From NCBI GenBank assembly GCA_958352845.1, contig CATWQC010000003.1, positions 62,001 through 126,000 of the forward strand: a DNA stretch of 64,000 bases. The letters are read 5' to 3'. Of the stretch, positions 57,004 through 64,000 are shown piece by piece. The notes under the pieces were generated by a model. That model was not told the DNA's origin. It saw nothing but the letters and a program-made list of their open reading frames with translations, and did not search any database. The position numbers were made by a program, and so were the translations under genes. This DNA is from an uncultured Collinsella sp. Lineage in GTDB: Bacteria; Actinomycetota; Coriobacteriia; Coriobacteriales; Coriobacteriaceae. Numbering within the stretch: the first letter of the stretch is position 1; each line of letters begins with the position of its first letter.

Positions 57004-58605
57004 GTGTCTGCAACCATTAAACCCTTCACCGACGAGTTCGAAGAGTATGGTCGCGATGAGTCTCGCGCATCGGGCGAGGCCTCGAGCATCTCGTTTCCGA
57101 CGACGGAAGACGAGGTCCGCGCCATTTTGGGAAAGCTCCATGCCGAGTGTGTCCCGGTAACGGTTCAGGGCGCCCGAACCGGCCTTGCCGCCGGTGCCGT
57201 GCCCCACGGCGGGCATATCCTCAATACTTCCCGTATGAATCGCTACTTGGGCCTTCGCCGCGATGAACAAGGCCAATTTCTGCTGCGCGTGGAGCCGGGC
57301 GTTGTGCTCTCGGAGCTGCGCAAGCAGCTGAGCAAGAAGGTGCTGCCGACCGCTGGTTGGGACCAGGCATCGCTTAAGGCCTACGATGAGTTTCAAGAGG
57401 CCCCCGAGCAGTTCTTTCCCACCGATCCCACCGAGGCGTCTGCCTGTCTGGGCGGCATGGCGGCATGTAACGCCTCCGGTGCCCGCAGCTACGCCTACGG
57501 CCCCATGCGCCCGCATATCACGGGACTCCACGTCGCGCTGGCTGATGGTGATTTGCTTGAGCTTCGGCGCGGCGAGGCTTTTGCCCAGGGCCGCCACCTG
57601 TCGCTCGTGACGGCAGCGGGCCGTGCACTCGAGCTCGATCTTCCTGACTACACCATGCCTAAGACAAAAAATGCCTCAGGCTATTTCGTTGCGGACGAAA
57701 TGGATGCCATCGACCTCTTTATCGGTGCTTGCGGCACGCTCGGCGTTATCACCGAGCTCGAGATTGCCCTGCAGTCGGCGCCTGCGGTCGTTTGGGGCGT
57801 GAGCTGCTTTTTCGATAGCGAAGACAAGGCCGTGTCCTTTACCGATTCCGTGCGCCCCGTTCTGTCCCACGCGGCTGCCATCGAATATTTCGATGCGGGC
57901 GCCCTGGATATCCTGCGTCGTCAGCGTGAGCAGTCGACCGCGTTCGCCTCGCTGCCGGCGCTCGATAAAGACGCCAAGGTCTGTGTCTACGTGGAGCTCG
58001 ACTGCGACGACGAAGTTCAGGCGACTGAGGAGCTGTATCACTTGGGGTGGGTACTGGAGCTTGCGGGCGGCAGTGACGATGCGACATGGGTCGCGCGCAC
58101 CGAGGTCGATCGCGAGTGCCAGCGGTTCTTCCGCCATGCAGTGCCCGAGAGCGTCAACATGCTCATCGACGAGCGTCGCCGCACGGATTCCACCATCACC
58201 AAACTGGGCTCTGACATGTCGGTGCCCAACGCACGCTTGGGCGATGTCATCGCCCTTTATCGGCGCACGCTGGCCGAAAGTGGGCTTGAATCTGCCGCCT
58301 GGGGGCACATCGGTAACAACCATCTGCATGTGAACATTTTGCCGCGCGATGCGCAAGACTACCGTCGCGGTGGAGAACTCTTTGCCCAGTGGGCTTCCGA
58401 GGTCACGGCCATGGGCGGTGCCGTTTCTGCCGAGCATGGCGTCGGCAAGATCAAGGCGGGCTTCTTGGAGACGATGTACGGTCACGAGGCCATGGTCGAG
58501 TCGGCACGGCTCAAGCTCCAGCTCGATCCCGACGGGCAGCTGGGTCGCGGCAACCTGTTTGCGGAGAAGCTCTTGGATGAACTCGTCCAGAAAGGGGGCG
58601 CGTGA
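57004..58605 (+). CDS. FAD-dependent D-lactate/glycolate dehydrogenase (GlcD-like, LctD-type)
   Basis: A 533-residue FAD-binding oxidoreductase. The FAD-binding_4 (PCMH) domain shows SFPTTEDEVRAIL, VTVQGARTGLAAGAVPHGG and LRVEPGVVLSEL, then FFPTDPTEASACLGGMAACNASGARSYAYGPMRPHI; the C-terminal substrate domain has AWGHIGNNHLHVNILP and GAVSAEHGVGKIK (His and Glu of the D-lactate site). The GTG at 57004 follows AAAGGAGGAG. EtfB and a ferredoxin-fused EtfA follow directly with overlaps, the composition of the electron-confurcating lactate dehydrogenase of Acetobacterium, so it probably oxidises lactate while reducing NAD via ferredoxin. Confidence 0.9.
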   Translation: MSATIKPFTDEFEEYGRDESRASGEASSISFPTTEDEVRAILGKLHAECVPVTVQGARTGLAAGAVPHGGHILNTSRMNRYLGLRRDEQGQFLLRVEPGVVLSELRKQLSKKVLPTAGWDQASLKAYDEFQEAPEQFFPTDPTEASACLGGMAACNASGARSYAYGPMRPHITGLHVALADGDLLELRRGEAFAQGRHLSLVTAAGRALELDLPDYTMPKTKNASGYFVADEMDAIDLFIGACGTLGVITELEIALQSAPAVVWGVSCFFDSEDKAVSFTDSVRPVLSHAAAIEYFDAGALDILRRQREQSTAFASLPALDKDAKVCVYVELDCDDEVQATEELYHLGWVLELAGGSDDATWVARTEVDRECQRFFRHAVPESVNMLIDERRRTDSTITKLGSDMSVPNARLGDVIALYRRTLAESGLESAAWGHIGNNHLHVNILPRDAQDYRRGGELFAQWASEVTAMGGAVSAEHGVGKIKAGFLETMYGHEAMVESARLKLQLDPDGQLGRGNLFAEKLLDELVQKGGA

Positions 58606-59423
58606 AGATGAGCGATTTCCATATGGTGGTGTGCGTCAAGGCCGTGCCGGGCAGCACCGAGGTCAAGATGGACCCCAAGACCAATACCATCGTGCGCGAT
58701 GGCAAGCAGGCGGTCATTAATCCCTTTGATGCGAGCGCTTTGGAATGCGCGCTGGCGCTGAAGGACGACTTTATCGGCTTTGGCATGGACGTGCGCGTAA
58801 CGGTGGTGTCGATGGGCATCCCCGCGACCGAGTTGCTGCTGCGCGACTGCATCGCTCGAGGTGCCGACGACGCGCTGCTGCTGACCGATCGCGCCTTTGC
58901 GGGTGCCGATACCCTGGCGACCACCTATGCTCTCAAATGCGGCATCGAGGCGCTCGACGAGGACTTCGATCTGCTCATCTGCGGCAAGATGGCGGTGGAT
59001 GGCGATACGGCCCAGATTGGTCCCGAGCTTGCCGGTGCCTTTGAGATTCCCTGCGTGACCGACGTGAGCTGCGTGCAAAGCGCGGGCTTTACGACGTGTG
59101 GCTCGCTGGCGCTCGTTCACGGATGCGATGCCGGCGAGGAGACGGTGTACCTTGAGATGCCGTGCGCGATGACGACTGCCAAGGAGATTGGCCAGTTGCG
59201 TATGCCGAGTATTGCCGGTATTCGCGCGGCGGAGGAGGCGGACGTGCGCGTGGTCAGTGCCGCCGACGTGAACGCCGACCCCGCGCGTTGCGGTCTTGCC
59301 GGGTCGCCGACACAGGTCGTGCGCTCGTTTGTGCCCGACCGTGACCAAACGTGCGAGGCCGTTGAGGGGACGGCGTCCGAGCAGGCGGCAAAGCTTGCCA
59401 AGATTATCGAGGGGATGGCATAG
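58602..59423 (+). CDS. etfB: Electron transfer flavoprotein beta subunit (EtfB)
   Basis: A 273-residue EtfB. Typical features: VVCVKAVPGSTEVKMD near the start, NPFDASALECALALKD, LLRDCIARGADDALLLTDR, ATTYALKCGIEALDEDFDLLICGKMAVDGDTAQIGPELAGAF, and PCAMTTAKEIGQLRMPSI. The frame opens at a GTG (58602) overlapping the stop of the dehydrogenase; the ATG two codons later is also possible. In confurcating lactate dehydrogenase complexes this subunit carries the bifurcating FAD and binds NAD. Confidence 0.93.
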   Translation: MKMSDFHMVVCVKAVPGSTEVKMDPKTNTIVRDGKQAVINPFDASALECALALKDDFIGFGMDVRVTVVSMGIPATELLLRDCIARGADDALLLTDRAFAGADTLATTYALKCGIEALDEDFDLLICGKMAVDGDTAQIGPELAGAFEIPCVTDVSCVQSAGFTTCGSLALVHGCDAGEETVYLEMPCAMTTAKEIGQLRMPSIAGIRAAEEADVRVVSAADVNADPARCGLAGSPTQVVRSFVPDRDQTCEAVEGTASEQAAKLAKIIEGMA

Positions 59424-60629
59424 ATGAGCGGACTGATTATCGATAGCGAAGCCTGTATCGGCTGCGGTCGCTGCGTTCGCGCCTGTGCCTCGGGCGGCAT
59501 CGTAGTGGAAGGCGAGCGACCCAGCCGATGCGCCCGCGTAACCGACGGCTGCATCCTATGCGGTGGGTGCGTCGACGCCTGCCCTGTCAACGCTATCTCG
59601 ATCGAGCGTGACGAGGCCGCTGGTGCGGTGGACCTTGATGCATATCGAGACATTTGGGTATTCGCGCAGACCGACGAGCACGATACGGTGACTCCCGTTG
59701 CCTATGAGCTTATGGGCAAGGGCCGCGAGCTTGCCGATGCTCGCGACTGCCGTCTGGTGGCACTGATCGGTATGGGTCCCGAGGGTTCTCTTGGCGACCT
59801 GGAGCATCTGGTTTGCGCGGGCGCCGACGAAGTCCTGGCCTGTCGCGACGAGCGCCTGCGCCAAAACGATGCGGAGGTCTACGCCCGCTTGATCTGCGAT
59901 TTGGTAGCCGAACGCAAACCCGAGGCCATCCTATACGGTGCGACCGCTTTTGGCCGCGAACTGGCACCCGGCGTTGCCGTGCGCTTGCAGACGGGCCTTA
60001 CGGCTGACTGCACCGTACTTTCGATGGATACGGAGACGGGACTGCTGCAACAGACGCGTCCGGCGTTTGGCGGCAACCTGATGGCCACCATCGTCTGCCC
60101 CAATCATCGTCCCCAGATGGCAACGGTTCGTCCCGGCATCTTTAAGGCGCCCGACTTTGACTACGACCGCTCCGGCACGATCACCCAGATATCGCTTGCG
60201 GATGATGCTAAGGCTCGTGTCGAGATCTCGATTCCCGCCGAGGAGTGGAGGCAGCAGGCCTCGATCGCCGATGCCGAGCGCCTGGTCGTGGTGGGCCGCG
60301 GCATTGGCTCCAAGAAGAATCTGCCCCTGATGCGAAGGCTCGCCGAGGCTCTGGGAGCCGAGCTTGGCTGCACGCGACCTGTCGTGGAGGCCGGCTGGTT
60401 GGAGTATCGCCATCAGATTGGCCAGACCGGCGTATCGGTTTCGCCCAAGCTTCTCGTGAGTATCGGTGTTTCGGGCGCCATCCAGCATCTTGCCGGCATC
60501 GGTGGGGCAGAGTGCATTATCGCCATCAACGAGGACCCGGATGCCCCCATCTTTGGTGCTGCCCAGTACAAGGTTGTCGGCGATGCCGTCGAGGTCGTCG
60601 AGGAACTGCTGGCCCAGCTTGAGCGCTAG
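59424..60629 (+). CDS. etfA: EtfA with N-terminal 2x[4Fe-4S] ferredoxin domain
   Basis: A 401-residue EtfA preceded by a ferredoxin domain: Cys11, Cys14, Cys17, Cys21 (CIGCGRCVRAC) and Cys43, Cys46, Cys49, Cys53 (CILCGGCVDACP). The EtfA part follows: DIWVFAQTDEHDTVTPVAYELMGKGRELA, and the FAD region GRGIGSKKNL, VEAGWLEYRHQIGQTG, SIGVSGAIQHLAGI, AINEDPDAPIF. It begins right at the etfB stop (ATAG ATG). The extra ferredoxin matches the EtfA (LctC type) of confurcating lactate dehydrogenase. It ends 4 nt into the convergent HD gene. Confidence 0.93.
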   Translation: MSGLIIDSEACIGCGRCVRACASGGIVVEGERPSRCARVTDGCILCGGCVDACPVNAISIERDEAAGAVDLDAYRDIWVFAQTDEHDTVTPVAYELMGKGRELADARDCRLVALIGMGPEGSLGDLEHLVCAGADEVLACRDERLRQNDAEVYARLICDLVAERKPEAILYGATAFGRELAPGVAVRLQTGLTADCTVLSMDTETGLLQQTRPAFGGNLMATIVCPNHRPQMATVRPGIFKAPDFDYDRSGTITQISLADDAKARVEISIPAEEWRQQASIADAERLVVVGRGIGSKKNLPLMRRLAEALGAELGCTRPVVEAGWLEYRHQIGQTGVSVSPKLLVSIGVSGAIQHLAGIGGAECIIAINEDPDAPIFGAAQYKVVGDAVEVVEELLAQLER

Positions 60630-61438
60630 GCGCGCGCCAGCCAGTCGCGCATCTCGTCCTTAAGGCGGCTCCAAGTCGCCTGCGTGGCGGGGTCGGTAAA
60701 GGGCCGCGTAATGCCAAAGGGCGCGTCGAGCAGGCGGTGGATATCGCCCTGTTCGCGCGCCAGCGCGCGGCTTGCTGGATAGACGAGCTCAAACATAAAG
60801 CAGATGAGTCCCACCAGGTAGTCTGCGGGCTCGTTGCGTTCATCGCGTGCGACGCAGCGGTGCTCGTCAAAGGCGGCAAGTGTCGGCGACGAGAAACGGC
60901 TGCCGAGAAACGTCTTCTCGTCCACCTTGAGGATGGTGTCGACGGTGCTGTCGGCGATGGTGCGCATAATGTCGATCTTGTCACCATCGCGCACGATATC
61001 GCAGAAGCACCGTGTACGCTCGTCGAGTAGTGCCGGCAGGCGAAAGTCGCTGTGATAGGCGATGCTCGCTCGGATGAGCTCGTCATGTGCACCGGTTTCG
61101 ATAAAGTCACGGATGTTTGTCGTGGCGGGTGCATCGGCGGGATTCTCGCCAAAGAGGACCTCGATGCCCAGCGCCGCATGGCTCATGCTCTCGGCGTCCT
61201 TAAAGGTGTCCCAGCGTCGCAGCTGCTCAAAGCGGCCCATATCGTGTAGCAGGCCGCAAAGCCATGCCAGGTCAATATCTTCTGACGACCAGCCCTGCTC
61301 GCGCGCTACGGCATCGCATGCCTCGGCCACGTGGTACGTATGCTCGATTTTGAGCGCGATGCGTGGGTTGGTGGCGTCGTAGGCATCGGTGTAGCTTTTG
61401 AAGGCCGCGCGCGCCCGGTCTCGATCGATAGCTGTCAT
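60626..61438 (-). CDS. HD-domain phosphohydrolase
   Basis: A 270-residue HD-superfamily hydrolase. Metal ligands: IEHTYHVAEACDAV (His), CGLLHDMGRFEQ (HD), SHAALGIEVLFG (His), RASIAYHSD (His) and CDIVRDGDKIDIMR (Asp). It probably hydrolyses a phosphate ester or nucleotide. AGGAAG precedes the ATG at 61438. It is convergent with etfA, with the two stops overlapping by 4 nt. Confidence 0.88.
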   Translation of the reverse strand: MTAIDRDRARAAFKSYTDAYDATNPRIALKIEHTYHVAEACDAVAREQGWSSEDIDLAWLCGLLHDMGRFEQLRRWDTFKDAESMSHAALGIEVLFGENPADAPATTNIRDFIETGAHDELIRASIAYHSDFRLPALLDERTRCFCDIVRDGDKIDIMRTIADSTVDTILKVDEKTFLGSRFSSPTLAAFDEHRCVARDERNEPADYLVGLICFMFELVYPASRALAREQGDIHRLLDAPFGITRPFTDPATQATWSRLKDEMRDWLARA

Positions 61439-61564
61439 AATGACTTCCTAAAAAGTTGTGTCTTTCGATCCGGTGGCAATTGTAGGTGAACTCGGTTGCT
61501 GTCGGATGATGATTCTGCCGTATCGCTACATGCGGCTCGGAGACCTTGTCAGGGTGAGAAGCGT

Positions 61565-62257
61565 ATGGTGCTCAAAATCGTTAGAACCGTCTGGCCAGTG
61601 ATGCTTACCTATGTTGCAATAGGCGCGCCGTGCGGAATGATCATGGGGCAGACGGGAATGGAACCCTGGATGGTCTTTGCCCTGAGCAGCACGTTTGTGA
61701 CGGGCAGCGGCCAGTTTATGATCTGCAATCTTTGGCTGGCGGGCGTACCGGCACCTTCGATTATCGCGAGCGTTGCCGCCATCTCCTCGCGTTTTGCGCT
61801 TTACTCGGCATCGATCGCGCCGCATCTGACGGGCGCCTCGAAGCGTCAGACGCTGGCTGTTGCCGCGACGCTTACCGAGGAGGCATATGGCATCTCGCTT
61901 GCCAAGTTGGTTGAAGGGGAGGATTGGGGCCCGCGCGAGTCCTTTGTGCTCAACGTGATCCTCATCGCAACATGGGGCGTTTCGTGTACGATGGGCGCCA
62001 TCGTCGGCGCCGTTGTCGATGTCCCCACCGCCATTGCAGCTTTTGTCTGCACCTCGCTCTTTATCTGCCTGCTCTTTTCGCAACGGCTGTCGCGCGGTAA
62101 CGTTGTCGCGGCGGTTTCGGGCGCGGTGTCCGTCGCCGTATGCAAGTTCTTGGGCCTCGCGAATATTGCCGTGCCGGCAAGCGTCGTGGTCGGCATTGCC
62201 ATTGCGCTGGCGTGCGATGCTGTATTTGACGGAAGAGGTGCCCGCGATGCCCGTTAA
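61565..62257 (+). CDS. azlC: Branched-chain amino acid exporter large subunit AzlC
   Basis: A 230-residue membrane protein of the AzlC family (about seven helices): VMLTYVAIGAPCGMIMGQTG, STFVTGSGQFMICNLWLAGVPAPSIIASVAAISSRFALYSASIAPHL, LTEEAYGISL and GVSCTMGAIVGAVVD. With AzlD it exports branched-chain amino acids. The ATG at 61565 was preferred; the frame extends upstream without a ribosome site. Its end overlaps azlD by 11 nt. Confidence 0.9.
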   Translation: MVLKIVRTVWPVMLTYVAIGAPCGMIMGQTGMEPWMVFALSSTFVTGSGQFMICNLWLAGVPAPSIIASVAAISSRFALYSASIAPHLTGASKRQTLAVAATLTEEAYGISLAKLVEGEDWGPRESFVLNVILIATWGVSCTMGAIVGAVVDVPTAIAAFVCTSLFICLLFSQRLSRGNVVAAVSGAVSVAVCKFLGLANIAVPASVVVGIAIALACDAVFDGRGARDAR

Positions 62258-62570
62258 CGAGTTCTTGGTTCTGTGGCTGTCGTCGTGGGCTGCTATCGCG
62301 TTCTTTCGCATCGCGCCGGCGTTCGCCTTGCGCGGGCGGACCCTGTCGCCCCGCATTACCGAGGCCCTGGGCTATATCCCGCCCGCTGCCTTTGCCGCGC
62401 TGGTCGCCAACGACTTGGTGAACCCCGGCGCGTTCGACGCGGGACTCTGGCCTGCCTTGGTTCCCTGGATTGCGGCCGCCGGCGTCGTGGCGGTGGCAAT
62501 CAAGACAAAGTCGATGTTGTGGTGCTGCGTTTCGGGCATCGTACTCTATATTGTCTTGAGCCTTATATAG
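62247..62570 (+). CDS. azlD: Branched-chain amino acid exporter small subunit AzlD
   Basis: A 107-residue protein with four hydrophobic segments typical of AzlD: FLVLWLSSWAAIAFFRIAPAF, ALGYIPPAAFAALVANDLV, LVPWIAAAGVVAVAIKTKSMLWCCVSGIVLYIVLSLI. The start at 62247 follows GGAAGAGG and overlaps azlC by 11 nt; the long frame upstream is a shadow of azlC. Confidence 0.9.
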   Translation: MPVNEFLVLWLSSWAAIAFFRIAPAFALRGRTLSPRITEALGYIPPAAFAALVANDLVNPGAFDAGLWPALVPWIAAAGVVAVAIKTKSMLWCCVSGIVLYIVLSLI

Positions 62571-62720
62571 GGCTGGCGTCGCGGGCGCCGAATCTCGTTC
62601 CATCCCAACTTGTAGAATTTTTCACCGAGCTGGTCTATTTCTTCTGGTACCATGGTCAAACTTTACTGTAGCAAAGCGTGACGTGGGCTTTTGTACCCCG
62701 TCAGCGGAAATGGGGGTTTC

Positions 62721-63743
62721 ATGGCACAGGAAGCAACCGCCAACGAGCAAAAGAAATTCAAGATCCCGCGCATTCCGGGCGACATCATGATCTATCCGAT
62801 GATCGTCGGTCTTTTGCTCAACACCTTCTGCCCGCAGGTTTTTGAGATCGGCGGCTTCTTTACGGCTGCCTGCCGCGGTGGCTCCAATACCATCGTCGCC
62901 GCGATCCTGCTGTTTGTGGGTGCCGGCATCAGCTTTAAGTCCACGCCGGGCGCCATCAAGACCGGCATCGTCGTGCTGATCCCCAAGCTGGTCGTCGCAG
63001 CGGCTCTCGGCCTGGGCGTGGCATATTTCTTTAACGACAACTTCCTGGGTCTGAGCTCCGTGTCTATCATCGGCGGCATCACGTTTTGCAACATGGCGCT
63101 CTATACGGGCATCATGGGCGAGTTCGGCGATGAGTCCGAGCAGGGCGCCGTCGGTATCCTGTTCTTTACGGCCGGCCCCGCCATCACGATGATCATCCTC
63201 GGTGTCTCGGGTCTCGCCAACATCCCCGTCGGCACTATCATCGGATCCATTTTGCCGCTCGTTATCGGCATGGTTCTGGGCAACCTGTTCCCGTTTATCA
63301 AGAACCTGCTGGTTCCCGGTTCCAACCCTGCGATTGCCGTCATCGGATTTCAGCTTGGCGCGTCCATGAGCCTGTCGAGCTTTATCACCGGCGGTATTTC
63401 CGGCATCTTGCTGGGCCTTGTCACGCTGTTTGTCGTCGGTCCCATCACCTTTGCGTTCGAGCGCCTGTGCGGTGGTAACGGCAAGGCTGCCGTGGCTTGT
63501 TCCACCATCGCCGGCACGGCTATGACCACGCCGGTTGCTCTCGCCGAGGTCGCGCCGCGCTACGCCGAGCTTGCGCCCACCGCGTACGCCCAGATCGCCA
63601 CTGCCGTTATCATCACGGCAATCATGGCTCCGATTCTGACCGGCTGGGTCGACAAGAAGTTCTGCCAGGGCAAGGAGGACCTGTCGCCTGCCGGTGTCGA
63701 GGCCATCGAGGAGGCCGTCGCGACCGACATCGATGGCGAGTAA
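62721..63743 (+). CDS. kdgT: 2-keto-3-deoxygluconate permease (KdgT family)
   Basis: A 340-residue membrane transporter of the KdgT family, which imports 2-keto-3-deoxygluconate from pectin or uronate breakdown. Segments: IPRIPGDIMIYPMIVGLLLNTFCPQVFEIGGFFTAACRGGSNTI, LFVGAGISFKSTPGAIKTGIVV, SIIGGITFCNMALYTGIMGEFGDESEQGA, and GNGKAAVACSTIAGTAMTTPVALAE. About ten helices. The ATG at 62721 follows TGGGGG. The family signature is clear, but true substrate specificity is inferred; no kdgK or kdgA is nearby. Confidence 0.88.
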   Translation: MAQEATANEQKKFKIPRIPGDIMIYPMIVGLLLNTFCPQVFEIGGFFTAACRGGSNTIVAAILLFVGAGISFKSTPGAIKTGIVVLIPKLVVAAALGLGVAYFFNDNFLGLSSVSIIGGITFCNMALYTGIMGEFGDESEQGAVGILFFTAGPAITMIILGVSGLANIPVGTIIGSILPLVIGMVLGNLFPFIKNLLVPGSNPAIAVIGFQLGASMSLSSFITGGISGILLGLVTLFVVGPITFAFERLCGGNGKAAVACSTIAGTAMTTPVALAEVAPRYAELAPTAYAQIATAVIITAIMAPILTGWVDKKFCQGKEDLSPAGVEAIEEAVATDIDGE

Positions 63744-63789
63744 CGGCCGTTACCGATAATTGATTCCGGCGTGCAATTCGCGCCGTCCG

Positions 63790-63834
63790 AGCGCCCGAAC
63801 AGAAACTGTTTTGCAGTGATGTTCGGGCGCTTTG
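63790..63834 (+). terminator. Intrinsic terminator after kdgT
   Basis: AGCGCCCGAACA and TGTTCGGGCGCT form a perfect 12-bp stem with an 18-nt loop, followed by TTTGC. A second hairpin (CCCTTTAC with GTAAAGGG, 63843-63867) follows and may belong to the next gene's leader. Confidence 0.75.
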
Positions 63835-63932
63835 CTATGATTCCCTTTACCCCTGCGGAGTAAAGGGGTGTTTATTGCCCTGATTCGAATTGGGCGATTC
63901 TGACCATTCGGATATTGAAGGGATGGCGTCTA

Positions 63933-64000
63933 GTGGTTAAGGCACTCAAGATTGAGATATTCCTGCTATGCATGATTGTTCTTATCGGGCTTGCCGCGCG
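63933..64000 (+). CDS. Start of a membrane or exported protein (partial)
   Basis: A GTG at 63933 with AAGGGATGG upstream opens the frame VVKALKIEIFLLCMIVLIGLAAR, a basic residue or two followed by a hydrophobic stretch that continues to the window end. This is a signal peptide or first membrane helix. The rest is not in view, so the product cannot be named. Confidence 0.5.
   Translation, partial: MVKALKIEIFLLCMIVLIGLAA

Noticed and set aside
63870..63900. tRNA-like GATTCGAAT sequence
   Set aside because: Only a T-loop-like match; no acceptor or anticodon stem can be drawn. No tRNA was found anywhere in the window.

Overview
The window looks like chromosomal DNA of a gut Coriobacteriia (Actinomycetota), most likely Collinsella or a close relative. 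This is inferred from the high GC, strong GC bias at third codon positions (which opens long antisense frames over real genes), AGGAGG-type ribosome sites with many GTG starts, surface proteins ending in LAxTG sorting signals, a bile salt hydrolase, and an anaerobic lactate dehydrogenase-ETF locus. No rRNA, tRNA, CRISPR array, transposase or prophage gene was seen.

Layout. 1-9.8 kb: a multi-GGDEF protein cut by the window edge, a patatin-like hydrolase, a thiamin operon (thiM, thiamine-binding protein, thiE) behind a TPP riboswitch and attenuator, a HAD phosphatase with a LysR regulator, a MetE-like methyltransferase with a palindromic operator, a 5'-truncated uracil permease and an esterase. 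10-15.4 kb: two tandemly duplicated beta-helix surface protein genes and the purine permease whose 3' end was copied along with them. 15.5-25.2 kb: a peptide deformylase homologue lacking the catalytic Glu, bile salt hydrolase, Kup, an EamA exporter with a divergent LysR gene, an HTH-AlaA fusion, a canonical second deformylase and an MFS exporter. 25.3-33.2 kb: an RGG-rich protein, pdxST with a divergent PdxR-like regulator, rubrerythrin, and an alcohol/aldehyde dehydrogenase pair. 33.3-40 kb: a HIRAN protein, a microprotein missed by length cut-offs, a metallophosphoesterase, a YdjC deacetylase bracketed by inverted repeats, a DUF2130 protein and a DUF3516 helicase. 40.3-46.9 kb: trmB, a Trm9-like methyltransferase, a membrane XRE regulator with a DUF4097 partner, an Elp3-like enzyme and a spermidine-synthase-like protein. 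46.9-52.5 kb: a three-gene module of Lhr-type helicase, BrxD-like ATPase and TerB-N/TerB-C protein. 52.6-56.7 kb: a DUF554 protein and a five-gene secreted/surface operon. 57-64 kb: D-lactate dehydrogenase with EtfB and ferredoxin-fused EtfA, an HD protein, AzlCD, a KdgT-type permease and the start of a membrane protein.

The strongest candidates for little-described biology are the TerB/BrxD/Lhr module, which is coupled by an 8-nt start-stop overlap and carries no BREX methylase or PglZ; the HTH-AlaA fusion with an internal start giving a full-length AlaA; the Elp3/Trm9-like pairing; the tandem surface gene duplication that kept a 14-codon permease scar; the secreted-protein operon at 53.4-56.7 kb; and several palindromic repeat elements without a transposase nearby. 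No searches were run, so family names rest on motifs read by eye.
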